From Streptomyces sp. NA04227 (GTDB lineage: Bacteria; Actinomycetota; Actinomycetes; Streptomycetales; Streptomycetaceae): a DNA stretch of 64,000 nt. The translations under genes were made by a program, and so were the position numbers. This document shows, piece by piece, positions 8,115 to 16,900 of this stretch (its first letter is position 1; the number at the start of each line of letters is the position of its first letter). The stretch is from NCBI RefSeq assembly GCF_013364195.1, contig NZ_CP054918.1, forward strand, positions 5,197,001-5,261,000, read 5' to 3'. The notes below the pieces were generated by a model. It ran no database searches. It was not told where the DNA came from and worked only from the letters and a program-made list of their open reading frames with translations.

Positions 8115-9146
8115 ATGTCGATTCGCTATCCCCGCCCCCTCCGCCCCGGCGACCGCGTCGGAGTCACCTCTCCGTCGAGCGGCGTCCCCGACGAACTGCG
8201 TGCGCGGCTCGACGTCGCCCTCGGCGATGTGCGGGCGCGCGGCTACGAGGTCGTCGTCGGCTCGTGCATGGACGGTTCGGGGCACGTCAGTGCGCCCGCC
8301 GAGGAGCGTGCGGCCGAGCTGATGGAGATGCTGACCGATCCGACCATCCGGGCCGTGATCCCGCCCTGGGGCGGCGAGTTGGCGATCGACCTGATCCCGC
8401 TGCTCGACTGGGAACGGCTGGCCGCGGCGGAGCCGACCTGGTTCGTCGGCTACTCCGACGTGTCGACCCTCCTCACCCCGCTGACCCTGCTCACCGGCAC
8501 GGCGACGCTGCACGGCAACAACCTGATGGACACGCCCTACGAGGTGTCCGAGGGGCTGGTGTCCTGGCTGGATCTCGTCGCGGCGCCGCCGGGGTACCGG
8601 TTCACCCAGACCCCGCCCGGCCGTCACCGGACCGTGGGCCACGACGACTTCGCCGCGTTCCCGGAGATCCGTACGTACACGCTCGATTCCACGGGCCCCT
8701 GGGTACGGCTCGACGGCAGCGGCGACGTGACGGCCGAGGGACGGCTGATCGGCGGCTGCATCGAGACGCTGGCCGGTCTGGCCGGGACGCGCTGCCTCGA
8801 CTCCACCGCCTTCGCCGAACGCGAGGCCCCGGAGGGGCTGTTGGTGTACGTGGAGGCGTGCGAGGACAACGCGTTCGTCATCTGCCGCAATCTGCACGGC
8901 ATGCGGCTCGCCGGGTTCTTCGACCGGGCGAACGCGATCCTGGTCGGCCGCACCGGCGCGCCGGACAGCCGCACCCTCACCCAGCACGAGGCCGTCCTCG
9001 ACGCGCTCGGCTCCCTGAACGTGCCGATCCTGGCCGACGTCGAGTGCGGCCACGTGGCGCCCTACATGCCGATCGTCAACGGGGCCCGCGGTCGCGTCGT
9101 CCACACGGCCGAGGGCCGCGGCGAGCTGACGCAGACGCTGGACTGA
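8115..9146 (+). CDS. S66 family peptidase (LD-carboxypeptidase / MccF-like)
   Basis: A 343-aa protein of the S66 serine peptidase family. The catalytic triad is in place: Ser114 in GYSDVS, Glu247 in VYVEACED and His313 in VECGHVAPY. The N-terminus (YPRPLRPGDRVGVTSPSSG) is typical. Known members either trim tetrapeptides from recycled peptidoglycan (LD-carboxypeptidase) or, as MccF, cleave microcin C-type nucleotide peptides for self-protection. The GxSD pattern and overall length fit the MccF-like branch somewhat better, but I cannot separate them by eye. No signal peptide, so it acts in the cytoplasm. A strong hairpin immediately after the stop ends the transcript and separates it from the convergent amidase gene. 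Confidence 0.88.
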   Translation: MSIRYPRPLRPGDRVGVTSPSSGVPDELRARLDVALGDVRARGYEVVVGSCMDGSGHVSAPAEERAAELMEMLTDPTIRAVIPPWGGELAIDLIPLLDWERLAAAEPTWFVGYSDVSTLLTPLTLLTGTATLHGNNLMDTPYEVSEGLVSWLDLVAAPPGYRFTQTPPGRHRTVGHDDFAAFPEIRTYTLDSTGPWVRLDGSGDVTAEGRLIGGCIETLAGLAGTRCLDSTAFAEREAPEGLLVYVEACEDNAFVICRNLHGMRLAGFFDRANAILVGRTGAPDSRTLTQHEAVLDALGSLNVPILADVECGHVAPYMPIVNGARGRVVHTAEGRGELTQTLD

Positions 9147-9173
9147 CCGCCGGGCCGGACACCGGCCCGGCGG
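9147..9173. terminator. bidirectional hairpin terminator
   Basis: A 12-bp perfect stem CCGCCGGGCCGG / CCGGCCCGGCGG with a 3-base ACA loop, placed directly after the S66 stop and 29 bases beyond the amidase stop on the other strand. It has no T-run, as is common in high-GC actinobacteria. It marks the 3' end of the CIS locus. Confidence 0.8.
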
Positions 9174-9201
9174 GGCCGCGGCCGCCCGCGACCGTCGGCC
9201 C

Positions 9202-10134
9202 TCAGGGGTTGGGCACCTTCAGCAGGTCCCAACTCACCTTCCCCGGAACGCCGTCGGCGTCCTTGCCCTTGAAACCGAGCTTGTGCTGCCAGGCCTGGTA
9301 CGACTTGCGGTCGGCGTCCGTCCAGTCGTCGCTGGGGCCGTGTTCGTAGCGGCCGCAGCCCTCGGCGTTGAGGCGGTGGCCCATCATGGTGATCAGCGGA
9401 TGGCTGCGGCCCGCCCGGAAGAAGTCCTTGCCCGGGTAGGGCGCGTACTTGGGCCGGGGCCGCGGGCCCGGACCCGGTTCCCCGCCCTGGCCGGGCCGCT
9501 CCTTCGGCGGCTCGGTCGAGGTGTCGCCGTCGCCGCCCGCACCCTCCTGGCCCGCGAGACGGGCCTTGATCCGCCCGCGCATGCCGTCCATGGTGAACCC
9601 GCGCGGGTCCACCTTGCCGGGCTGCCACTCCTTGTGGCCGATGACGGAGCGTTCCGTCCAGCCGTGGGCGCGGCAGAGCGCGGCGGAGACCTTCTCGATG
9701 GCCTCCAACTGGGCTTTGGGCCAAGGGTCCTTGCCGTCGCCGAGGTTGATCGCCTCGAAGCCGTAGAAGCGGCTGTTGCCGTCGACGGTCGCCTGGTTGT
9801 CGGCGGGCAGTCTGCGCTCGTCGACGACGGCGGCGAGGACGTCGGGGTCGCCCGAGCCCGCGTGGTTGGCCCGGCCGTGGCCCACCATGAAGATCTCGCC
9901 CTTCTTGGTGATGACCCCGTGGCACAGCGGCCCGGGCAGGCCGGCGTGGCCGTCGTAGCAGAGGTCGACCTGGTTCTCGCTGCCCGCGGTGTGGTGGATC
10001 ATCACCCCGTGCACCGGTCCCCAGGCGCCCTTCGCGTTCCGGTTGTGGCGGCGCCAGTTGCGCACCTCGTGCACCTTCAGGCCCTCGTCCCTGAGGATCT
10101 GCAGGATCTTCGAAGCGCTCAGCGGTTCAGCCAT
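9202..10134 (-). CDS. peptidoglycan amidase with C-terminal wall-binding domain
   Basis: A 310-aa lysin-like enzyme. Residues ~40-180 form an Amidase_2 (PGRP/T7 lysozyme-like) domain with zinc ligands in IHHTAG (47-48), His167 in IGHKEW and Asp176 in KVDP; it should cleave the amide between N-acetylmuramic acid and L-alanine. A proline/glycine linker (~205-232) joins it to a C-terminal wall-binding domain (YPGKDFF ... GPSDDWTDADRKSYQAWQ) of the type found in actinophage endolysins. There is no signal peptide, so export would need another route, cell lysis, or loading onto the CIS. Its start overlaps the DUF6519 stop by 8 bases, placing it as the last gene of the CIS transcript. The domain call is firm; the biological role is inferred. 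Confidence 0.88.
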   Translation of the reverse strand: MAEPLSASKILQILRDEGLKVHEVRNWRRHNRNAKGAWGPVHGVMIHHTAGSENQVDLCYDGHAGLPGPLCHGVITKKGEIFMVGHGRANHAGSGDPDVLAAVVDERRLPADNQATVDGNSRFYGFEAINLGDGKDPWPKAQLEAIEKVSAALCRAHGWTERSVIGHKEWQPGKVDPRGFTMDGMRGRIKARLAGQEGAGGDGDTSTEPPKERPGQGGEPGPGPRPRPKYAPYPGKDFFRAGRSHPLITMMGHRLNAEGCGRYEHGPSDDWTDADRKSYQAWQHKLGFKGKDADGVPGKVSWDLLKVPNP

Positions 10135-11707
10135 GGTCCTCTCCCCTCTCGCCCCCTCTGTCGGCCGCGTCCTCGGCCTCGGCGGTCGTCTGTGAACGGC
10201 TGCTCGCCGGACCCGGGGCGGGCCCGGCCTCCGCCGCGAGCTCCTCGTCGCGGGCCTGTGCCTCCAGGGCGAGTTCGGCCTCGGAGGCGGCGGGCACGGG
10301 CTCGCCCAGCGGGGCGAACTGCCTGCGCAGGTCCAGCTGGCTGCCCTCGCCGGTGATCACGGCGAGCGGCGCGTGGTGCGTCGCGATGCCGAGCGGGGCC
10401 CGCAGCAGCGGCCTGCGCGCGATGTCCACCGGCCACTGCACCGAACCGGTGGCGGTGCGCGCGGGCACGATCCAGTGGTCGCCGGTGCGGTAGGTGCCGC
10501 CATTGGCGAAGTAGACCTCCACGCCGTCCTCCAGGTGCAGCCAGCGGCCCTCCTCGAGTGCGACCGCGCCCTGCTTCAGCTTCGCGCCCGCACCGTCCTT
10601 GCTCCTCTTGTACCCATCGCGGTGGTCCCAGCGCCGCAGATACGGGTTCAGCTCGGCGCGGAGGCCGATGCCGCGCTGCGGCTCGTCGGACAGCCGTACC
10701 CGGCGGCCGGGCAGGTCGAGCTCCTCCACCCGCAGCAGCGGCAGCGGTTCGAGCCTGCTCGTGTACGCGCTGTCGACGAACTCGACCCGGTCGCCGACAT
10801 CCAGGTCCAGCTTGTCGTCACCGCCGAGGCTCGCCAACTGCACCCAGGTGCCGTCGAGTTCGTCCACCGGGAAGACGACGCTGCCGTTCTCCCGCGACCA
10901 TTTGAAGGTGGCCTCCTTGGTGGTGCCGCCGTCGTGGATCTCCACCCGGTAGAGCTGGTTCTCCGGGCCCCGGTAGCGGGAGTCCGGCTTGACCAGGCAG
11001 GGGTCCTCGTCGCCGTGGCCGGGGCGCTCGGCGCGGAAGGCGGCCTTCGCCGCGGGGGTCTCCTGCTTCGCGGCCCACTCGCGGAAGGCCTTCGCGACCT
11101 GGTCCGCGCTGGGTTCGCCGTCGATGCCGAGCCGGTCCAGGCCGGTGGCGAGCACCTGCCAGACCACCTTCACCCGGGCCGCCGTGTCCGGCATCGCCGA
11201 GCCGAGGGCCACCTCCCGCAGCTCCGGGTCCTCGGCCGCGGTCACCAGGCGCTCCCACACCTTCAGATAGACCAGGTACGGGAACCGGGTGGGCAGCCGG
11301 TCGCCCGGCACCTCCGGGTCGCGATAGGCGTCGGGCTGGTCCCAGTACGACCAGAGCGCGGGCGCCTTCGGGGCGGCCTTGTCCTCGTCGTCCGCCTCGT
11401 CGGGCACCGGCTCGCCGGGCGCCGGACGGGTCGAGTCCAGCTCGATCCCGTCCACGTAGTAGCGGCCGCCGCCGATCTCCAGGCTGTCCAGGTCCCGTTG
11501 GCCGTCGAAGTGCACCGCGAAGCCGAGGTTGCCCGCCGGGCCGCCGTGCTGCCCGATCAGTTCCGCGGTCAGGGCCCGGGTACGGGCCAGGTCGATCAGC
11601 GTTTGCTCGTTGCTGTCCGCGTCGAGCTGCACCCGGCCCTGCTGGGCCACCACGGCGGAGTAGTGCCGCTCCGGCCGGAAGGTCAGGCGCGAGAGGTCAG
11701 CGTGCAT
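10127..11707 (-). CDS. DUF6519 protein, probable CIS fibre or baseplate-peripheral protein
   Basis: A 526-aa protein with the family opening MHADLSRLTFRPERHYSAVVAQQGRVQLDADSNEQ split here as HADLSRLTFRPERHYSAVV then QQGRVQLDADSNEQ. This opening is shared by phage-tail-like proteins that sit after the tail-protein-I gene in CIS clusters. The middle is beta-rich (TFKWSRENGSVVFPV, VDSAYTSRLEPLPLLRVEEL), and the last ~60 residues are a disordered glutamate/alanine tail. GGGGGACTTCCTTC precedes the ATG. It lies 75 bases after the upstream gene and overlaps the amidase start. Role as a fibre or peripheral baseplate part is inferred from position and family; a direct receptor function is not shown. 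Confidence 0.75.
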   Translation of the reverse strand: MHADLSRLTFRPERHYSAVVAQQGRVQLDADSNEQTLIDLARTRALTAELIGQHGGPAGNLGFAVHFDGQRDLDSLEIGGGRYYVDGIELDSTRPAPGEPVPDEADDEDKAAPKAPALWSYWDQPDAYRDPEVPGDRLPTRFPYLVYLKVWERLVTAAEDPELREVALGSAMPDTAARVKVVWQVLATGLDRLGIDGEPSADQVAKAFREWAAKQETPAAKAAFRAERPGHGDEDPCLVKPDSRYRGPENQLYRVEIHDGGTTKEATFKWSRENGSVVFPVDELDGTWVQLASLGGDDKLDLDVGDRVEFVDSAYTSRLEPLPLLRVEELDLPGRRVRLSDEPQRGIGLRAELNPYLRRWDHRDGYKRSKDGAGAKLKQGAVALEEGRWLHLEDGVEVYFANGGTYRTGDHWIVPARTATGSVQWPVDIARRPLLRAPLGIATHHAPLAVITGEGSQLDLRRQFAPLGEPVPAASEAELALEAQARDEELAAEAGPAPGPASSRSQTTAEAEDAADRGGERGEDHG

Positions 11708-11782
11708 GAAGGAAGTCCCCCTGATTCTGCGGGTGGGTGGCGGTGCTCGTGCTCAGGTGCGGGTGGCGGCTCATGTGCCGGT

Positions 11783-13999
11783 TCATGTGACGAAGAGGAT
11801 TCCGGCGTCGGTGCCCGCCGGGGTGTACTGGGCGAGCCGGGCCCGCAGGCTGTCCTCGCGCTGTGGCAGATACAGGTCGTGGAAGGCGCCCATCTCCGCG
11901 CCGTCCTGGGCCCCGCGCCGGATCTCCTCGGCGCAGGAGTCGGAGAGCCGTCCGTACGAGGGTGTTCCGTAGCGCTCGGAGGCGAACAACGGCCGTACGG
12001 TGTCCGCCTGTTCGGGGCCGATCAGGTCGGGCTGGCAGCGATGGCGGCGCGGGGTGCGCGAGCCCGGGGTGACGTAGCTGTAGCGCAGGCAGCCGATCTG
12101 GCGGCGGGCCACGTGCAGACGGCCCATGAACAGCGAGTCCTCGGCCAACTGCACGGCGTGCGTGTGCACTTCGCCGATCACGGTGGTGCGCCGGATGTGC
12201 AGGACGGCGTGCGCGTGCGCGCAGTCCGGGGCCGAAAGGGCCTCCCGGTGGGGGCTGGTGGCGTCCAGGACGCTGTCGCGCAGATGGATGTGCAGCGGCT
12301 CGGTGGAGACCTCGTCGCCGATGACCTCGATGGTGCCGAGGATGCTGTGCTCCACCTGGAGGCAGGCGCTGGTGCGGTCCAGGACGATGCTGGGTTCCTC
12401 CGGCTGGTGCGGGTCGCACTCCGGCTCCAGGGACCAGCCGGGCACCAGGGTGCAGTGCCGGATCACCACGGCGGCGACCGGGCCGGTCACATTGATGCCG
12501 CGTCCGGTGACGAGCAGTCCGTCGAGCACCAGGCGCGGCTGCTCGCGCGGATCGCAATCGGCTTGTACGCCACGGACGTTGAGGGCGTCGGGCCGGTTGC
12601 TGTACCAGTCGAGCAGCCGGATCACCGGCCGGGTGCCCTCGGCGGCGCGCACCTCCAGACGGTCGCCCGGGTCCAGGTCGAAGTCGAGCTGTTCCTGGTA
12701 GGCGCCGCTGTGCGTGATCTCGATGATGCCGTCCGGACCGGTACCGCCGGACCTGCGGTCGCGCTGCCAGTCCCGGTAGGCGTCCATGATCCGCTGGTAC
12801 GGCTGGCGCGGCCCGACCCGGTACACGGCCGCGGCGGTGGGGTCGGTGCGACCGGTGCGTTCGCGCGGGTACTCGCCGCCGCCCATGTCCGCGGCGAAGG
12901 CGTAGTGGTAGTCCACCCACACGCCCTGCCGGGGCGCGCTGCGCGAGCCGAAGGCGATCCGCCCCAGCTCGGGGTCGACCGCGACCTGGCCGCGCCTTGC
13001 CCGGTAGCGCCACTCGGACAGGTCGGCCACCACGATGTCGGACGGCGGTACGGGCCGGTCCTCGCCGTCACGCCGGATGACGAAGCTCTTGCCGGGCCCG
13101 TAGTAGTCGGTGAGCCGGTCGGCGAGCTGCCTGCGAGTGATGTACGCGGGCACATTGTCGAGGGTCGCGATGTGCGTGGCCGAGGGCTCCGGCACCGGCT
13201 TGGTCACCAGCGGGCTGTCGTTGCCGAGGATCGAGAAGGTGTAGAGGTTGCGGGCCCGGTCGATGCAGTACGCGGGCGAGGTGCGCAGGGAGTACGGCTT
13301 CAGGCGCCATACGAACAGGCCCACCCCGGCCGGGGTCAGCCCGCCGGGCCGGTGCCGGGAGTCCGCGCGCCGTACGTCCACCGACCGGGCGAGAGTGCCG
13401 AACGGAGTGAGATGGGGGTACCCCCGGCCGGAGGCTGGGGGAGGGCCCCCCGCCAGGTCGAGTTGGGCGCTGTCGCGCAGGTCGGCGGTGCGGCCCCGGG
13501 AGAGCCGTAGGGTATCGGCGGCGAGCGAGCCGGTGCCGTACAGCTTCACCGGTTGTGCGTGGGAGACCAGCCGGGACAGCTCCACGGCCCGTGCGGGCCA
13601 GTCGGCGACCCTCTCGGAGAGCTCCTCCAGGAGGGCGAGGGTGCCCTTGCGGCGGCGGCTCGCCACCGTCGCGGCCACGTCGCGGCGCGGTGCCAGCGCC
13701 TCGGCGAGCCGGGCCCGCGACTCGCTGGGCCGCCCGTCACCGCCGAGCCCGGCGGCGAGCACCCTCTCGTATCCGGGCAGCGGCTCGTAGCCCACGAGGT
13801 CGCCGAGATACGGCAGCACCCAGGGCGCCGCCGTCTCCACGAACCAGTCGTCGTAGCCCTGGTCCACGCCCTCGCGGACCCGGTCGAGCTGTTCGTTCAG
13901 CACGGCGAGCAGCGCGCGCAGCGGCTCGCCCTCCTCGGCGTCCCGGAGCCGGTGCCACTGGGGCAGCAGCTCGAAGAGCGCGTCCGGCCTGGCCGTCAT
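11783..13999 (-). CDS. phage tail protein I-like CIS baseplate/fibre protein
   Basis: A 738-aa protein. The N-terminal ~120 residues (LFELLPQWHRLRDAEEGEPLRALLAVLNEQLDRV split as LFELLPQWHRLRDAEEGEP and LRALLAVLNEQ, then LPYLGDLVGYEPL) match the P2 tail-protein-I type that closes the baseplate. The C-terminal half (~430-680) has regular short strands such as LVLDGLLVTGRGINVTGPV and VVIRHCTLVPG, which suggest a right-handed beta-helix as in tail spikes. A repetitive Streptomyces element (13411-13450) is embedded in frame near residues 183-197. The start overlaps the stop of the upstream baseplate gene by 4 bases (ATGA). No enzymatic motif seen. Confidence 0.8.
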   Translation of the reverse strand: MTARPDALFELLPQWHRLRDAEEGEPLRALLAVLNEQLDRVREGVDQGYDDWFVETAAPWVLPYLGDLVGYEPLPGYERVLAAGLGGDGRPSESRARLAEALAPRRDVAATVASRRRKGTLALLEELSERVADWPARAVELSRLVSHAQPVKLYGTGSLAADTLRLSRGRTADLRDSAQLDLAGGPPPASGRGYPHLTPFGTLARSVDVRRADSRHRPGGLTPAGVGLFVWRLKPYSLRTSPAYCIDRARNLYTFSILGNDSPLVTKPVPEPSATHIATLDNVPAYITRRQLADRLTDYYGPGKSFVIRRDGEDRPVPPSDIVVADLSEWRYRARRGQVAVDPELGRIAFGSRSAPRQGVWVDYHYAFAADMGGGEYPRERTGRTDPTAAAVYRVGPRQPYQRIMDAYRDWQRDRRSGGTGPDGIIEITHSGAYQEQLDFDLDPGDRLEVRAAEGTRPVIRLLDWYSNRPDALNVRGVQADCDPREQPRLVLDGLLVTGRGINVTGPVAAVVIRHCTLVPGWSLEPECDPHQPEEPSIVLDRTSACLQVEHSILGTIEVIGDEVSTEPLHIHLRDSVLDATSPHREALSAPDCAHAHAVLHIRRTTVIGEVHTHAVQLAEDSLFMGRLHVARRQIGCLRYSYVTPGSRTPRRHRCQPDLIGPEQADTVRPLFASERYGTPSYGRLSDSCAEEIRRGAQDGAEMGAFHDLYLPQREDSLRARLAQYTPAGTDAGILFVT
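13411..13450. repeat. REP-like Streptomyces element inside a coding sequence
   Basis: GATGGGGGTACCCCCGGCCG followed by GAGGCTGGGGGAGGGCCCCC. The GGGGGTACCCCC core is palindromic, and GGCCGGAGGCTGGGGGAG is a word I recognise as widely dispersed in Streptomyces genomes, mostly between genes. Here it lies within the tail-protein-I-like gene and is translated as roughly AGGPPPASGRGYPHLTP without breaking the frame. Confidence 0.65.
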
Positions 14000-16900
14000 C
14001 GGGTGACCTCCGAAAGAATCAGCGTGTCGGCGATCCTCGGCGTGAGCAGGGCGAGCTGCGCGGGCCGGATGCCGCGGAAGACGAACAGCGAACGCCCGGG
14101 CGCCAGGCGGCGGGTGTCGGTGATGTCGGGGTTCAGACGCAGGAGTTCGGCCAGCGGAAGCCCGTGGGCCGCGGCCACCGAGGACAGCGTCTCGCCGTCC
14201 GGGTCGGTCACCGTGTACCGGCGCTCGGCGAACTCGGCGCCCCGGGCGGGTACCACCTCGCGCGGCTCGCCCAAGGAGTCGAGCAGCGCGGCGAGTTCGG
14301 CGGCGGTCACCGAGGCGGGGATGCCGGTGAAGGCGTCCACGTCGACGTAGTCGACACCGGGCACGGTGTGCGCGGCGGCGAGTACCTCGGACAGCCGCGC
14401 GGGCTGTCCCAGCCCCCGGCCCTGGTAGCCGAGCCGGGCCAACAGCGCCTGCCGCAACCTGGGTTCGACCACCTCCCAGCTGTGGTCCGGCGCCACCTTC
14501 ACCTTCGCGGCGAGCAGCAGCACGACCAACTCCCGTACGTCGACGCGCACTTGCAGGCGCGGGTCGCCGTACTCGGCGAGCGCGGAGCGCAGCGCGGGCA
14601 GCACCCTGCCGTCGCCGTCGAGCGGGACGTCGTCGGTGCCTGCGACGGTCACGTGCAGCAACCGCCGTCGCCCGTCGAAGAGTTCACTCGCCAGGGCCCG
14701 GCCGATCCCGGCCCGGGAGCGGGCGAAGTCCTCGTAGTCCCGGGTGGAGACGAGGCGGTCCAGGGCGGACACGGCCAGCGGGACGGTGCGCCGGGTCAGC
14801 GCGGGGCCGTCCGCGTCCGCGCCGCCGGTCGCCGGGCGCGGATTGGTGACCGAGGTGACGCCGAGCGGACGGGTGATGGCCTGGGTGATGCGCCCCGCCT
14901 TGACGTTGGCGGCGCGGCCGGTGCCGAAGCGGTAGCGGGCGCGGACGTTCTCCTGCCCGGTGGGCAGCCGCGCGCCGTGCACACCGTCGCCGAAGGTGAC
15001 CGTGGTGCGCCCGTCACCGGTGGACCCGGTGATGTACACCCGCTCGCGCGGCCCGCGCCCGGCCAGGCTGTCGACCTCGTGCCACAGCAGCCCGTCGACC
15101 CGGACCTCCAGGGTGGGTACCGCCCCGAGGGGATTCCCCGCCGGGAGCCAGGTCAGCGGGGACTGCCACAGCGCGAAGGTCTGGTTGACCCGGCCCGCGT
15201 CGCCGCTGCCGATGGCCTCGTCCCGGCTCTCGCCGTGGGTGGCGGCGACCACGTTGCCGAGGATCTTCACCGTCTCGCGGCGGTAGCGGTGGGCCAGGTC
15301 GGCGGTCAGGGTGAGTGTGGTGTGCACATGGTCGCCGGGCAGATTCGGGTCGGCGCCCTGCGCGACGTCCTCGATCACCACGATCTCGGTGGCCCGCACC
15401 CCCGAGGTGCCCGGCACGTCGCTGCGCTCGCCGGAGACCACGAGCGTGCGCCCCGGCCGCAACCCCTCGTACAGCTCGGCCAGTTCGATCTCGTTGCCGT
15501 GCACGTCCTCGCCGAGCGGCTCGTCCGCGAGCCGCAGCGGGTCGCCGTCCGCGTACACCACGGTGTCCCGGATGTGCGAGAGCAGGACGTCCTGCTCGTC
15601 CAACCAGGGCTCGGCGAGCAGGAGTTCGGTGCCGCGCCCGGTGATCCCGTAGTTCGCGTACGTGGCGGTGCGCGCCGCGACCACCTTCGTGGTCACGTTC
15701 GCCAGTTTGGGGTCGCCCGGGATGCCGTCGGGGCCCGGCTTGCCCTTGCGCGGCCGCTTGATGGCCACCCAACTGCCGGGCTGAATGCCCTCGTGGACGG
15801 AGTCGAGCGGCAGCACCCGCAGATCGGACGGTGCGGCCTTGGTGGCGATGCTGATCTCGACGTTGGCGGGTTCGGTGCCCACCGTGTACCGCACGGTGAT
15901 GTCGAAGTCCCCGTGCGGGAAGTGCCGTTGGGAATTGGGTTCCAGCCGGTCCTCCCACGGGTCGCCGTTGTGCACGGCCACCTGTACCCGGCCCTCGTCG
16001 TCCGGCCGCGAGATGAACAGGGTGCGCTGCGGCAGCCCGCCGCTCAGCCGCGCGGTGACACCGGGCTCCTGCGAGTCGGTGGGGCGGCGGCTGAGCCAGT
16101 GCAGATCGCGGTCCTGGGCGGTGCGGGTGCTGAACTCGACGTTGCCGGGCCCGAGTTCGAAGCTGCCCTGTTCCGGCAGATTGGCCGAGTGCTGCTCCGA
16201 TTCATTGCCCTCGGCCCACTGGAACTGTGCCTTCCGCGGAATCTTCCCGGCCGGGTCGTACACCACCCGCATGGTGGTCAGCGTGGCGCCCGTCGTCGGC
16301 CAGTCGGCGTTGCGGATCACCCGGCCCCGGTCGTCCTGCACCGGCTTGAGCGGCGCGGTCGCCCCGAACGGCGCGGCCCGTACCCGCATCACCTGCAGTT
16401 CGCGCAGCGCCTCGGGCGGGCCCGGCACGGCCGCCCGCCGCCAGGCCGGGTGGAGCCCGCCCGCCAGGCGCGGGTCGAGCACCGAGAGCAGCCGCGCGGC
16501 CAGGTCGGAGCCCGGCCGGGCGGACGCGGCCGGATGCCGGGCCGGGGCGTCGCTGCCGCGCAGCGCGGGCAGCACCTCGGCGAGCGCGCGCAGCGCGGTG
16601 GCGTTGCGGTCCGCCGCCGACACCGGCCGCGTCCGCAGCTTCGGATCGGCGGGCACCGGCGCGGGCTCGTCCGGCTCACCGCCTCCCTCCGGCGGCTCAG
16701 GCCGGGACGGGGCCAACAGCCCCGCCCGGTCGCCGAGTTCGGCCAGCACGGCCTCCAGCTCCTCGAACCACGCCGCCACGTCCTCGTAGGCCCGGGCGAG
16801 GACCTGCGCCTCGCCGAGCCGCGCCAACGGGTCGACGAGCCGGGCCTGGAAGGACTCCGGCGTACGGACGGTCGGCAGATCCGCGCGCAGCGACTTCAGT

